A DNA stretch of 64,000 nucleotides, taken from NCBI GenBank assembly GCA_030248215.1, contig JASANG010002657.1, positions 51,009 through 115,008 on the forward strand, written 5' to 3'. A program made the translations under genes and the position numbers. How positions within the stretch are numbered: position 1 is the first letter of the stretch; the number at the start of each line of letters is the position of its first letter. The DNA is from Enoplolaimus lenunculus. Lineage: Eukaryota > Nematoda > Enoplea > Enoplida > Thoracostomopsidae. Positions 1 through 12,500 of the stretch are shown here, one piece after another. A model generated the notes under the pieces. It had not been told where the DNA came from, did no database searches, and saw only the letters and a program-made list of their open reading frames with translations.

Positions 1-1770
1 CCCTGAACGTAACCTAAACACGCACTGTATGTTGTTCCGCATAGGTTGTCGCAGCTGGCTTAAAAAGAAAATTTTTCAAATTTAGCAAAATTAAATTTCT
101 ATTTAGCAAGAGTGGATGATGCTTACTTCAACAAGAGTATGCAACTGGGTACATTCTGGGTTGAAAAAATAATGTACCCGGCACGCGTTGCGTTTTTGCC
201 CTACCCTTTGTATTTAGGGTACAACCAGTGCGAACCTTGGCACTTTCTGTATGAGGCGTCAACATCGTCCCCTTATTGTTTAATTTAGGTGTATTCGTGT
301 GATAGCGACCCTCTCTAAACAAGGGGGTCGGCCAAAAACGCAACGGCCGGTGGTACATTTTGTATCATGCGCGACCCCAAGATTTGCACACTGTTGTCAT
401 AATCCACTTTTGCTATTAGGTATTATTAACAAAAATTTTAGTTTTATATTTTAAAATTGGAAGTAAAAACTAATATTAAACCGAAATACTAAGAAGCTTA
501 CAAGCAAATGCACACCAGCTTAAAAATATTTTCGATTTCAAATGTGATTTGCAACTGACAGAACAGATAAAGCTATACAGCCGCCATAATCGTTTGATAT
601 TGTCTTGTATTAACAACCGAAAATAGCCCGTAGTCTGCTGTGAAATTAGAAATGAAATAATAATCATTTTTAATATTTGCAACGGTTTTATCGAAAGCTA
701 ACACTTTTTAGTGAGTGTAAAGTTTTCTTAATAAACAATGCCTGCCACACTGGTCTGCTATCGTTTTTGCGGCATACTTTTAATCAAATTCGAACTGTTC
801 CGAGTTGCCCCTCGCGGCGCCTGCGAGAAGGGCTGTATGTATTTTGAAATTTCTTGAGACAACGAAAAGGCATTTTTATAGGTATTTTAGCCAGCGCTGC
901 AGTATTCTACAGTAATAAATTATGTCGCTCGTTTCACTTGCAAATTTTAAATTATCGCTTTTCGAACTGAAATGCAGGCTGCGTCCGTGTATTTGCAATT
1001 GATTTCCAGTTTGTGCCGAATTTGAATAGAGCAACTTCTGAAATGTTTATAGATTATTATTGTACACACCAGGTGATTTCTAATAGACAACGTTGTTGAT
1101 GTATACCCTAAAGCCCCATTCAATTGGTTGTGTTATTTGTTAGCGGTATTGTGCTAGACAACAAAAACAAATTTTATTTCCGGCAATTTGAATTCATCTC
1201 AACCGTACGGTAAGGCGTTTAGTTTATTGGAAATTTCTCGTTTTAATTTCACCGAAATATCTTAAATTTCAGCCAAAACGGAACTAATTAACTGATGACA
1301 TAACTAATTAGAGTTGACATTTCTTCAAATCTGCGCCCTGCTTATGAACCTTGGCTTAGGCTTCATATTCACATTTCGAGTTGCGCTATATTTGACGTGT
1401 GCCTCATAGACCCGTAGTCAGCTCACCTAGCAAGACGAGCTAAAATTTTTTCAGAAAAGGCAAACAAAGGTTTCGTTTGACTTATCAACAAGGTTGACAA
1501 TTTTCTAAAAGGGGTTAAACTTTTAGCAGAGGGGGAGCGGAGGCCCCGTAACCCTATATGGCTACGGACTAGGTGCCGCCAGATGGCTTGCACCTCGAGT
1601 AAAATTAAAATTAATATCACATAATGCCAGATAGCGCTAGTTGGCGTGTGTCGTTTTCAACATATAATTAGTTCCATCACCATTTCATATATTTTAAGCA
1701 CAATTTTGATTTGTAAAATTCAAATAAAATCATAAAACAATTGAATTAATTTGTATTGTAAAATTTTGAA
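1..1770. other. 5' flank of the G alpha gene, no gene seen
   Basis: I see no credible coding exon here. The short open frames lack splice support and resemble nothing I know. The stretch holds a repeat at about 118-378 and a segment at about 1,410-1,580 that resembles 8,430-8,550 (both contain a clamp of aaggcaaacaaa/aaaacaaacg followed by gacttat/gacttac and caaggtt). The promoter of the G alpha gene must lie in the right part, but I can point to no specific motif. Confidence 0.6.
118..378. repeat. Short inverted-repeat element
   Basis: The two ends are imperfect reverse complements. The left has atgtaccCGGC...GTTGCGTTTTTG at about 172-200; the right, read in reverse, has atgtacc...CCGGCCGTTGCGTTTTTG at about 330-356. 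The left end resembles the start of the segment at about 8,103-8,165 (atgcaa.tggg, then aatgta and gttgcgtt). It is likely a non-autonomous DNA element; no coding capacity. Confidence 0.5.
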
Positions 1771-4700
1771 ATGGGCTTTATATTGAGTAAAAATCGAAAA
1801 CGCCGATCCAAAGCGACAATTCAAGATGTCGACCAACAGGTGAAACAAATGAATATGGGCAATGATAAGAGTGTTATCAAAATGCTGCTACTAGGTAAGA
1901 TTAGGAATCATATCAAAAGTAAAACAATACTTTTACACGGTTTTCAAGCTTCAAACTGCATATTTAAAAACGTTTTTATGCTAGGTACTCAAATAAATGG
2001 GGGCCGATATCGATTTGGCCTCTCCAGAGAGAACTATCCTTGTTATACGGTTACGGGCTAATATTTATTTTTAACCCGAACACCGTAGCCCTTCGTTACT
2101 GATATATATCCGATACTGCAACTACCCGTTGAATTAAACGTTTGTCTTGTATGAAAAGTTTGAGCGATAATCTCTTATAAACACGCTTTTTTGCATCTAT
2201 GTACATGCATAACAGTAGAAAAAGCAGTTGGGGAATATTGCTAAAGTGCTCTTTCTCTTAGTGCAATAAGTTGGGCCTTTGTAAAGTTAGGTTTTTTGTA
2301 AAAACAGATGGGAGGTTTATATTTACTATGCGCTATGAGCGAGTCAATGGCGACTGTACTCAAATGCCCAGCGTTTAAGAATTTTTTACTCCTAAGTGTG
2401 CAGTAGAATGTTTCTGCACTACGTGAAATGAGCTTAGCATCTAATAATAATTAGATCTGGTGTTAAATTATATTATGCCCCCCATTTTATAGTGTCACAA
2501 GCCATTTTAAAATGACCGCAAGGCATTATAAAGTGCCCCCTAACATTATTTTCAAATAGTCCGTGTCATTTCAAAGTGCTCCATTGAGAATACCTACTTC
2601 GTCACGAGTTTATACAATTTCAACGTAAGGACTTGAAACTGTTTCCGCAGCGTGTATTTTGGTTCAACTCGTAACACACATCAGCACCGCTGTGCCAAAC
2701 CGTTTTGTAAAACAATATATTGTGTCATCTCGATTATTCTCTTCCATTCAGCCAACATTCATCGAAAAACGGTCTGATTTTGAAAATTTTTGCATATTTT
2801 AACTGTTCATGACGTCCTTTAGCCGGTTCACAGCATATGGTTGGAAAAGCGATCCGGTGCTCAATACGACCACAATTCGTTAACCTAAGGTTTGATTGCA
2901 AAAACTTTAACACTCATAGGCGCTACTCCGCGTCCTGCAACGCGTTATATAATATAAGTTTTTTAACTTTTTGACAAAAAGTTATTTTGGGATCCCAAGC
3001 GGAGGAGAGTGGCAGCGTACAATCGAATTTTTCATACATACAAATTAGGAAGTGAAAAATGATCAAAGGAGCTCATGAGAAGCTCAAATATGCTAACCTT
3101 TCCAAATTCGAAAATTTTCGGGCAAACCGCGGCTGTGGGACGATAACAGGGACTTTCTGGTAAAGGGGCGTATTAAAATTACTAGGGACACCATAGAATA
3201 AGAAACAGTCATTCTCTAAAAGTCCCAGGACGATATTTCAAAATGACAGTGGGACATTTTGAAAGACCAGGGGGGACACAATATAAGGACGAGGGTGGTA
3301 TAAAATGGGACACAGGTCTTTTTTCAAAATTGTAAATCTGCTTATGAACAGTCTAGAAACGGATGTCTTAGTACGTTGCGGATCCATAATTGTCCGGCGT
3401 CATGCAGACACGATTTTGAAGCCCGGAATGTTATTAACTGTCAGACTGAAATGTTATAGGAACTGGTGAATCGGGAAAAAGTACAATACTCAAACAAATG
3501 AAGTAAGCACAACGATTTTGACACTTGCTTTACTTCCCTCCACACCGTTTCATCCCACAGATGATGACTGGGTGAGCAGGCCATTGATGATGTATAGGCG
3601 GACCATGTAAAAATCAGGGGCGCTACGTTTTTCTGTTTGATCTGAACAAAGTCAGCTTAAGCTCTATACTTTTCGCAAAAGCTTAGGCTTAGAATTATGC
3701 TTACACCGCAGTTTCGCTTTTTTCTATACATTGGTCGCCTTAGGCTATGTGTTTAACGTTTGGCGTTATCCTTACTCATCTTAACTTAGCTACAAAGAAT
3801 AAACGGTACTGTATGAAGAAATTTTGGCCTTCTATCAAATTATATAACACAAGTACCGGGACAGGAAACTGAACAAGTACAACTATTTTAAGCTAATATA
3901 TAGTCTCATCGGTTAATACGGACTTAATTTGGCCGTTTTTGCAATTTCTCTCAACTTCTCAATAAAATAACTTAGCTGCCGTATGTAATTAGCAACCATG
4001 CGGCAGTGGATACGCACCACTGATTACTTTCTTTATGTTCCCAAATTAATTATTTTTTGCCGTATGAATTTTCTAAAATGTAACAATTGTTTCAGAATTC
4101 TTCATCAAAATGGATTCGCTGAAGACGACGTTGCGCGACAGCGAGCAGTAATTTTTGGAAACATTGTTCAGTCGTTGTTTGCGCTTCTCAAAGCTCGTGA
4201 AACGCTTCAGATTCCATTCGAAGATCCCGCTGTAGAGGTATTATTGCGTTTTGTTTCTCTTTTGAGTTTTAATAGAAAGTTTTTCAAACATTTTCAAATA
4301 TCCCTTTGCCAACGCCGTATACAGCACGAATCTTTACAATAACATCGTGTATTTTATAAGTTAAAATAGTTTTCTCGGTAGCTACACTCAGTTTTAAAAA
4401 ACTATTACACAAAACTATATAGTCCCGAAATATAATCTTGGCTACGCCTCTGAGCTATGTTTTTTACCGCCACTTGCTTGCTCTTTGAAACTCAACTTAA
4501 CTACAATTCTATGCTTAATCATTTACCATAAATACTTTAGTCAAAAGTTCAAGTGTTCATCTAAAAAAACTCAATATAAATTTTAAATTTCAGCACCTGG
4601 CGAACCAACTGATGCAACCTTCATTTTTCATGGATTCCGCGTTTATTTGGTAAAAATAATTCAAATTTCAGGTTGACGCAAATATCATTTACGAAATTGT

Positions 4701-6436
4701 GAACAGTGGACAAGAGAAAGAAGAATTCGGTCACTCGCTGAAGACATCAATTGTTCGCTTGTGGCAAGACGATGGTGTTCGCAAAACGTTCGCTCGATCT
4801 AATGAGTTTCAAGTCAACGATTCAGCTAAATAGTAAGATCCATAGGTAAAATCGAGACCGGGGCTGTCGGAGCATAACCGTCCTAATTGGAGTCTATAAA
4901 TGTCAACGGTCCCTAATTGTAGTGCATAAATAACTCCAGGCCCAAAGAAAGTTGAGTTAGAAACTATGGCCCGTGTATACAAGATCAGGGGCGAAACGTT
5001 TTTCTGTGGGACTAGAAAAGAGCAAGGTTAAGCTTTGGACTAATTTTTCCTTGGTTTAGGCTTAGGCTTAGGCTTAGGAATATGCTCATTCTTACGCTTA
5101 GGCTTAGGCTTAGACTAAGGAATATGCCTAATACTGTTCTGCCCCTGTTTTTCAAATTGGCCAAACTTTAACGCGTACTTAATTTTTGCAAGTACATTCC
5201 TAAGTATAACCTTGCATTATAGCTCAAGCTTTTGATACAGGAAAAATAAACGTTTAATTCAACGGATATTTGCAATACCGGATGTATATCAGTAAACGAC
5301 GGGAGGCACAGGGCGGGTTAAAATAAATAACAGTCCGTAACCGAATGACATGGGGGCTACCATCTGGAAAGGCCAAATAAATATGAACATCCACCTTTTA
5401 TTCAGGTTAAGCCTATGACCAAATTTCGTTCCATAGGGACTGAGGCAAAAGTATGAGACGTCACTGTACCTACTTGTTTTTAAAGTGAAATCTGTGGTGT
5501 GTAAAAAGGTGCAGTTTAAAGCCTTTGCCAGGATTGGGGTTGAAAATAAATTCAAACTACTCTAAATGTTACTTTTATCATGTCCGTTACAATGAGCGCT
5601 TTTGGATTCGAAGAGTTGGATTTGTCCCATTTCGCGTTGTTCAAAATATCGCTCAAACTAATATTAATTTGAAGCTTTTTAACAATTAAGAATATTTAAT
5701 TTTTTAGTTTTTAAAAAAAATTTACCGTTTTACAGCTTTTTGGATTCAGTCGACCGAATTTCGGAACCCGAATACCGACCGACTCAAGATGACATTCTAC
5801 GATGCCGAGTGAAAACTACTGGTGTGGTCGAAATCAGTTTCGCACTGAAAGGAATTGTGTTCAGGTTGGTTGGTCGTTAGATTTGTTGCCAACTTTTAAA
5901 AATTTTATAGATTTCTATGCAAGGTTTGCAAATTTTTTCACACGTGTATAGGGTAAACTTCACTCAAAATTGGCAGCGTTCGGCTTTTCACCGAGGCTTA
6001 CGTTTTGATTATAACTAACACACTTTAAAATATAGCTCAAATTACACTTTCTTCTTTAAATTACGACTTTCAGATTTGCGTTAAAATCTTTCAATATGAT
6101 TGTAAACGTTTCGCTAGTAAAACATTCAAAATTTTGCGATGAGTTTTTAAAAATGTTCTTAAAAAGTTAGCGTTTATAACTTTTGGATTTGTTTGTTAAA
6201 TTTCAGAGTGTTTGACGTTGGCGGCCAGAGGTCTGAACGCAAGAAATGGATTCATTGTTTCGACGATGTGAATGCGATTATTTTTGTCGCCGCGATTTCT
6301 GAATACGATCAAGTGTTATTCGAAGACGAAAAAACGGTAATGAATAGATTATTTAATATAAACAAAAATGGACGGGCATCGATTTTAACTCGAAATGAAA
6401 ACGGGTATGAAGATTAGCACTGATATATATATATAT

Positions 6437-6467
<31 letters not shown>

Positions 6468-7888
6468 TATGATATATGTGTGTCATCGGACCCTTTCAAT
6501 TACAAATTCAAGTGTAAACTTAACTTTGACTGAGTCTGATCACTGCAAATCAAGAAAACATCCGTGCAACATGAATGATTTTAGTATTTTATCCTCCGTC
6601 CTAAAAATATATAAACTACCTCCCACGTAGTCTTTGGGCAAATCAGCTCTTGATATAACAATTACAACCCTTATATACCAAACTTTACTTAGGGGTGTAT
6701 ACAGTGGCGGAAATCTAACCTTTCGGATCTTACAAGATTCACACTTTTCCGACTCGCTTATTTTGTTCGCTCGAAACAACTTTTCTGTAGGGCAATACCG
6801 TCGTGAAACGAGATCTAACCTGCGCTCTTCATACTGTATTGAACGTTTAAATTTTAAGCATAAATTTTAGAACCGAATGCACGAATCGTTGTTACTGTTC
6901 GATTCAGTGTGCAACAATCCGTGGTTCGCGACAACGGCAATAATTTTATTTTTGAACAAAAAAGATTTGTTTGAACAAAAAATTAAAACTCAGCCGATTA
7001 AAATCGCATTTCCAGAGTACACAGGTAAAAGCGATGTTGTCGCGGAAAATCGAATCATGTAAACGAACTTCATACAAGATTATACCAGAACGTGCAAGCG
7101 AACAACCAAACGCAATTTTGTAATAATTCGTAGTAAAGAGTGGTTTAGCTTTTTGTTGGAGGGCATTTTCCAAGTGCGCAAGTCTTGGAAAAGCGAGTTT
7201 GACGGTCAGCGATGCTGTGAAATTGGTTCAAACACACGACCTTTCTGCGTTAGCGACACAGACGCCCTACCACTACGCCATGTAACTCCTCCGGCTAGCT
7301 TCAATATGTATGCGGTTTATGCAATCATGCGCTCAGCGGGAACGCAATACGTCAGTATAACCGATGTTTTGTAATGTTTTTTATAGGACCAACGTCGCTT
7401 GAATCGTGTTCAGATTATATTACGAACAAATATGTTGCAGTTAATCATAACCCTACTAAACAAGTACGTTCATTTTCGTTTACAAATATTTCGAGTTTAA
7501 TTTTGATAAAATTTTCAGTATAAAAGTGATTGTTAACATTTTTGTAGAAGAAACTTGGTCGTGACGCAGGTATAACGGCTGAAACGGTCCAGATCCACGG
7601 AACGTTTCGTGTCGTTGGGACATAATTTCTAAATATAATGGTGTAAAAATTAGTATATAAATGCTTTATACCACGACATGTTACAGTGGTTTCTTTTGCA
7701 ATATTGCATTTATTACTGTAGCATGAATAATACACTGTATTATAAATACTTGCGTCAAGACAGCGATTTGTTTACAGATATATTGCCACTTGACATGCGC
7801 TACAGATACGGGCCAAGTTGGATTTGTACTCAATTCAACAATGGATATGATAATTTCACAAACTCTCAAAGGATCGGGTCTCTATTGA
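1771..7888 (+). CDS. G protein alpha subunit, Gi-like, complete, nine exons
   Basis: Exons: 1771-1894, 3460-3502, 4096-4237, 4672-4832, 5736-5864, 6207-6336, 6871-7024, 7387-7463 and 7778-7888. All have GT-AG introns and compatible phases, giving 356 residues against about 354 in Gi. As I recall, exons 2, 3, 5, 6 and 7 (43, 142, 129, 130, 154 bp) match vertebrate GNAI sizes. The GTPase binds and hydrolyses GTP on the inner face of the plasma membrane and relays receptor signals. Visible motifs: P-loop GTGESGKST at 42-50, switch I RCRVKTTG with catalytic Arg181 and Thr184, switch [11 protein letters not shown] with Gln207, NKKD 272-275, and TCAT 326-329. Start MGFILS fits N-myristoylation, but residue 3 is Phe, not the palmitoylated Cys. 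The C-terminus ends GSGLY, so the pertussis-toxin Cys of Gi/o is Ser353. It may be an ascidian-specific divergent Gi-like class. Introns 1, 2 and 4 carry repeats. Confidence 0.95.
1985..2185 (+). repeat. M1 element fragment in G alpha intron 1
   Basis: The stretch matches the left half of the M1 consensus seen at 24,684, 28,697 and 40,392: ttggcctctccagag, gttacggg, a run near tttttaacccg, gatatatatccg, and gaattaaacgttt followed by cttgtat. The right half is missing. Confidence 0.75.
2470..3320. repeat. Composite inverted-repeat element in G alpha intron 1
   Basis: The left part (about 2,475-2,590) carries the words ccccattttatagtgtc, ccattttaaaatgacc and ttcaaagtg. The right part (about 3,180-3,320), read in reverse, carries tgtcccattttata, tttcaaaatgtccc and gtcattttgaaat. 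Between them (about 2,750-3,160) lies an F2 foldback copy with ggtctgattttgaaaat at the left and tcatgagaagctcaaatatg at the right. It looks like one element nested in another. No protein is encoded. Confidence 0.6.
3600..3757 (+). repeat. M2 TTAGGC-type element, decayed, in G alpha intron 2
   Basis: It begins gaccatgtaaaaatcagggg and acgtttttctg, passes agcttaagct and gcttaggcttag, and ends tctatacattggtcgcc. The core TTAGGC array is shortened compared with other copies. Confidence 0.65.
4885..5390 (-). repeat. M1 element (reverse), split by an M2 insertion
   Basis: Read on the minus strand it runs from the left M1 end region (ttggcctttccagatgg, near 5,360-5,380) through gttacggactgttattt, to gacatttatagactccaatt near 4,900. 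An M2 element (4,968-5,163) interrupts it. The outer ends are eroded. It lies in G alpha intron 4, directly after the exon 4 donor. Confidence 0.75.
4968..5163 (+). repeat. M2 TTAGGC-type element inserted in M1
   Basis: It opens with gatcaggggcgaaacgtttt, has agctttggactaattttt, then two arrays of cttagg/ttaggc words separated by aatatgctcattcttacg, and closes with tgttctgcccctgtttt. It sits inside a reversed M1 copy, so it is younger than that M1 insertion. Confidence 0.8.
6424..6472. repeat. AT and TTTA microsatellite in G alpha intron 6
   Basis: A short (AT)n run is followed by about nine TTTA units. Confidence 0.9.
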
Positions 7889-7990
7889 TCGACATCGAAC
7901 CTAAGCGGTTTTAGTCAAATACCTCATGATTACCGAATAATTCATAAGCTTTTACTAAATCTGTGTATATACACAGTACTGGTTTATGTA

Positions 7991-7996
7991 AATAAA
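7991..7996 (+). promoter_or_regulatory. Candidate poly(A) signal of the G alpha gene
   Basis: AATAAA lies about 100 bp after the stop codon and is followed within 30 bp by a gtggtgttt stretch. The position fits a 3' end signal; there is no transcript evidence here. Confidence 0.5.
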
Positions 7997-9536
7997 TGTG
8001 GTGTTTTATCGTCTATTTGTAAGTCGCTGATATGCAGTTTTCAGTTGCAGCGTAAAACATATTACTTTATTGCGAACGTAGAGATTATAATCTAGGATGA
8101 AGGCATGCAATTGGGTTCATGCTATTTTCAAAAGAATGTACTTAGCGCACGTTGCGTTATGCCGTTACTCCGCAGATCATTTCACGTTTTGTGTGTAACT
8201 TGATCTGCTTGTATGCATAATCTTATATTTTTCGTTGCACGCATCGGCCAATTCCCGTCCAAGGGTGAAATTGGATGGGACAAAAGCGCGGCGTGCGTTG
8301 GGGTGATTTGTGCCACACAAAACATGGTAAGTTGCATACTCTTGGTCATATAAATAATCAACGAGTCCTGGTTTAAACAAGTGCATTAACCATTGTACAA
8401 AAAGTATCAAACTTGTATGGAACTGGCACGTGAATACAGGTCCATTGCCAGCTCGCCTTAGGGGCTAAAAATTATTCAGGAGGGGAAAACAAACGTTTTC
8501 AATGACTTACAAGCAAGGTTCCGAATTTTCTACGAGAGGCCAAAATTGTTTCGGTGCAAATAAAAGCCGCCCTGGTACAGTCACGCATAAATAACGGTAA
8601 ATAAAGAAATGGCAAATGCCTCAAAAACTACGACACCTTTACTCTGGTCTGAAATGTATATCATACAGAAATTGCAGTCAGTAACATACACTTTCTTGCA
8701 TAAAATAATCCGCTGGACCGGTGTGACAACCTACGATTATAGGCATTTAAAAGTAAGAATGTATGAAGCGTCCGACAACATAACGTTGGTGTGTACCTAT
8801 TGTTCCATTTTGCTGAGGTTGAAAAACCAAATTGCGCAAAAGTAAAGCAAGTTAATTTGTTGAGTAAGTCTTAAAATGAAAGCCAAATTCAAATACACAA
8901 ATTGACATTTTTCTTTATTTATTACGAAAATACATCTATTAATTACATATATTACAATCAGCGGCGTATACAGTTTGAAGTATATGGGGAATGAATATAT
9001 CTATTTTTGAGTTTCGCAAAGCTACAAAGTCTTTTTTACGCGGTTAAAGCCTGGTGGATATAATGAAGTTTCTCGGTCACTACATAAACGCCTCGAAGAA
9101 GTTTTATGAAATATAAAAATATCTTTCAGAAATGAAATTCTGTTATGAAATATAAAAATATCTTTCAGAAATGAAATTCTGTCTACGCTTCTGTCACAAC
9201 CAAGACACGCAGTTGTAAGTGAAAGGAAACCCGATAAACTTCAACTAGTTTATTCCTTAGCTAGGTTATTCTTTGAAGTGATTAGCACGTATCAACAGTT
9301 AGCGATATATTTTGCATCTTGCAAAACACCGTATGTACACTTGGCGCATTGCAAAACACCGAATGTATACTTGGCGCATGAGAAAGTCGCACGCTGACGG
9401 GCAACGCATCTCAGCTGCTTTATCTGCTATCCTATTTTCCTCTTATTTTAGCTGGAATTCTACTAAGCAATAAGCGATTTGGCCACATTTAAATGAGACA
9501 AAAAGCTTAAAAGATTGAATTTTTACGATTGATGGC
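7997..9536. other. Intergenic DNA between two convergent genes
   Basis: No exon is recognisable. The region from about 8,097 to 8,560 resembles, in two pieces, the repeats at 118-378 and 1,410-1,580. A 39-bp perfect tandem pair lies at 9,104-9,181. A second, diverged tandem pair (gcaaaacaccg.atgta, then acttggcgcat) lies at about 9,317-9,380. Confidence 0.6.
9104..9181. repeat. Perfect 39-bp tandem duplication
   Basis: The unit starting ttatgaaatataaaaatatc and ending gaaattctg occurs twice with no spacer and no mismatch, so the duplication is recent. Confidence 0.9.
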
Positions 9537-12500
9537 TTATTTTAGCTGTTTCATTTCGTTCCAATGCAGTTTCAATCGAGGCATACGAGTCATACCAGGA
9601 GTCGACAGCTGTCCATTGTCATATATCATAGTAAACACTGAATTTCTTTTGACAGCCTGCTCTTCAACTTCCTGATCGCTCTTGTTAGGCCTGCCACTCT
9701 GGCTACTTCCTGTATTGGTTATTCGATCGTATGGATAGTAGTATTTCGAATGAAAGTGGACCCAGAGTTGAAGCAGAACGCAAATAAGAACCTGAAATGT
9801 AACAGGAAAATTATACAGTTCGTTTACGAATACAAAAACATAAAATATATAAGAAGATTTTTTAAAAAATAGAATATTACACAAAATAAAAGAAAAGTTT
9901 AATTCCGAAAAATTTAATAATAAAACTTGAAAAATAGAAAAACGCGCAAACCGGACAATCATACCCAAGAAAGGCACACTGCAAAATTGTAATCATCTTT
10001 ATATGCAATATTTCATTTCTTATGACGCTCAAACACTAAAGGACTAATTTAAGTACAACCTTCCTAACCAGGTACAACGTTGCTATCCAGTTGGAACAGT
10101 GGATAATAAAATATTTGGCCAAATCTTATAAACCAATGACCGTCAGGTCGTAAACTTCGAAGCTGAGTTGAATTTAAAATTAGGCGTAAAATGATCAGAA
10201 GTCATGAAAATATGAAATACAAAAAAATTTCAAAATTCAACTGCCGAGTAAAATTTGGTTTGTAAATGATTGACTTATACCAACAAACATAACTACGCAT
10301 CACCTATCGGTAAAAAATTTCTCTCCTTATTCTTAAAAGTCTGTTAATAGTGATTCATTCATTCCTACCTGCGTCCTTAAAACTTAGGGATGCTAAGTTT
10401 GTCCAAACTTGGCATTCCAAGTTACTACTTACCAGCGCTGCTCCAACACAAAACGCGAAACCAGGAAACCACGAAAATGTCGCATGATATATTGCAGTGA
10501 AAACGGTATTTGAAACCAAATTGCTAACATTAAGCATAATATCTGTTCCGGCAATAATTCGAATGTGCTCGCGTGGCTCAACTAACGACACCAGAAGCGC
10601 CGCTGATGACGCTTTAAATAGGAACGTAATTGTTCCAACGACAAATGATAGCCAAACCATCCATGTGGTTGTGCTGAACGAAAATAATTTAAAACTATTA
10701 ATTTTCAAACTTTTGTCGTTTCAAATAATGATTGATCTTTGGTTCGAAAAATAAATTTACCGTTTTGTTTTAAGCCTATTCATACGTCAAGTTTTTACTG
10801 CGAGAACTTGCAGCTGCAACTTGCACTTGCAAGTTTTGTCCAATATCGGGTTTGAAAACCTTACAGCGGCAAATAATTCATTAAAAATAATATATAGCTA
10901 GGAATTTGGTTCATATGTGTGAATAACCATGCAAGTTCACTGAGTCTGATGCAACCGGTTTCTCATGGGCTGATGAAAAAAATGCAAGTTTCGCGTGCAA
11001 TTTGCACCTGCCAGCTCTCGCAGCAAAAACTGGCACGTATGAATATGGCTTAGAAAATTACATAGTATTCGCTTCCGAGTCTACATAAGACAAGTTGATA
11101 AGCTCACACTTTCGTACGATGCATTTTGAAAATTAGGCACGGGATGGGAGTGAATTCAAAACACTCTTTTGTCCTAGAGCATCAACGAATTTTTTCTCCC
11201 AAGTAATCAACGGAACGTTTAAGAAGCAAGCACTTCGTTTAAATAAATACTTATTGGGAGACACTTTTGCGGGCAGAAATTTACAAAATCCCCCGCATTG
11301 ACTTAAGTTTTTTATTTATGATGAAGTCAGCACAACTATGATCCGTTTCAGCAACGTCTCAATGCTATTTGCAATTAACCTTTCTTGATCGTAGAGTATA
11401 CTGTGAGCAACTAACAGGAAACTCTTCAGGTGAAATAATTTACAACGCGCAGCATGGTTTAACAACTATTAATGCGTATTATTCGTAGTGCAAAATTTCC
11501 ACAAGACGCAACGAGCTCTCGGGCTATTAAAGCATCAAGCTTCTATACACACAAAAAGTATTTCTGAATTTATTCAGAAAACAATTTTCTGCGGCAAATC
11601 TGAAGTTTTTCTGATATTTAAGACAATTTGTCTAAAAATAACTGGAAAACGTTTATGTTCCGACATTATTTCAAAACTTCTTCGAAAACATTTCTGTTAT
11701 AACAGAAATACTTTTCAAGCGCACCTTGCTAATTATATTTCTTAAATATATGAAATTTTTTCTTTAATATCAGAAATATTATTTTGAGTGTAGTTAAGTC
11801 GTGATTATAACAACTCACCATTCAAGAATTTGCGGTTCGAATCCTTGCTTAAAATTGAATTTCAGATGAAATAGAAAATATTCATGTGAAAATAAGTTTT
11901 ACCTGAACGCAAAAATTAGTAAATGACCTGCACTCGATAGCAAACTGAAAACAATAATTGCAGAATCGGCAACCGAGAATATTTTGAGCACCGCAGTGAC
12001 CAAAATCATACCCACCATTTGTATTGCTGCAGTATACGAACGCAAATATGCATAGTCCTCCTTTGTATAGTTTAACGGCGGTTCGAATAAAAACAAATTT
12101 TGAGTTGCGTTTGCACCCGCTTCTGATACGTACGCACCCAAGTAGACTGATAACGTTATCAAGATGTATGCTCGGGCCCATGTACCTGGGCGTCGTTTGA
12201 AAAAAGTTGCTAAGGAAACGTATACCAAACGAAATAGTTCGACAATAAAGGAGCAAGAGCCACTGCAACAGGTCGCGGCTTCTAGAAAATCAAATTCAAA
12301 AATTTGACTCAACAGCTGAAAAAGCCTTAGTTTAAACATAACATTAACCGGCTTAACACCAAGCTTAGACCTATTGTTCTCCTAATTGACTTCATGAAAG
12401 TTCACTCCGCAGGTAAATTGCCGTACGGCTGAACGTACCCTGCCCGTTACAGTCATCAAAGAAAACGAACCCGTAAATAGGTCCTCAACACGATCCTAGA

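Noticed and set aside
7519-7625. Alternative last exons for the G alpha gene, ending YKSDC or in a [12 protein letters not shown] peptide
   Set aside because: Both are in phase after exon 8, but neither has the TCAT motif or the C-terminal helix. The exon at 7,778-7,888 restores TCATDT and the full expected length.
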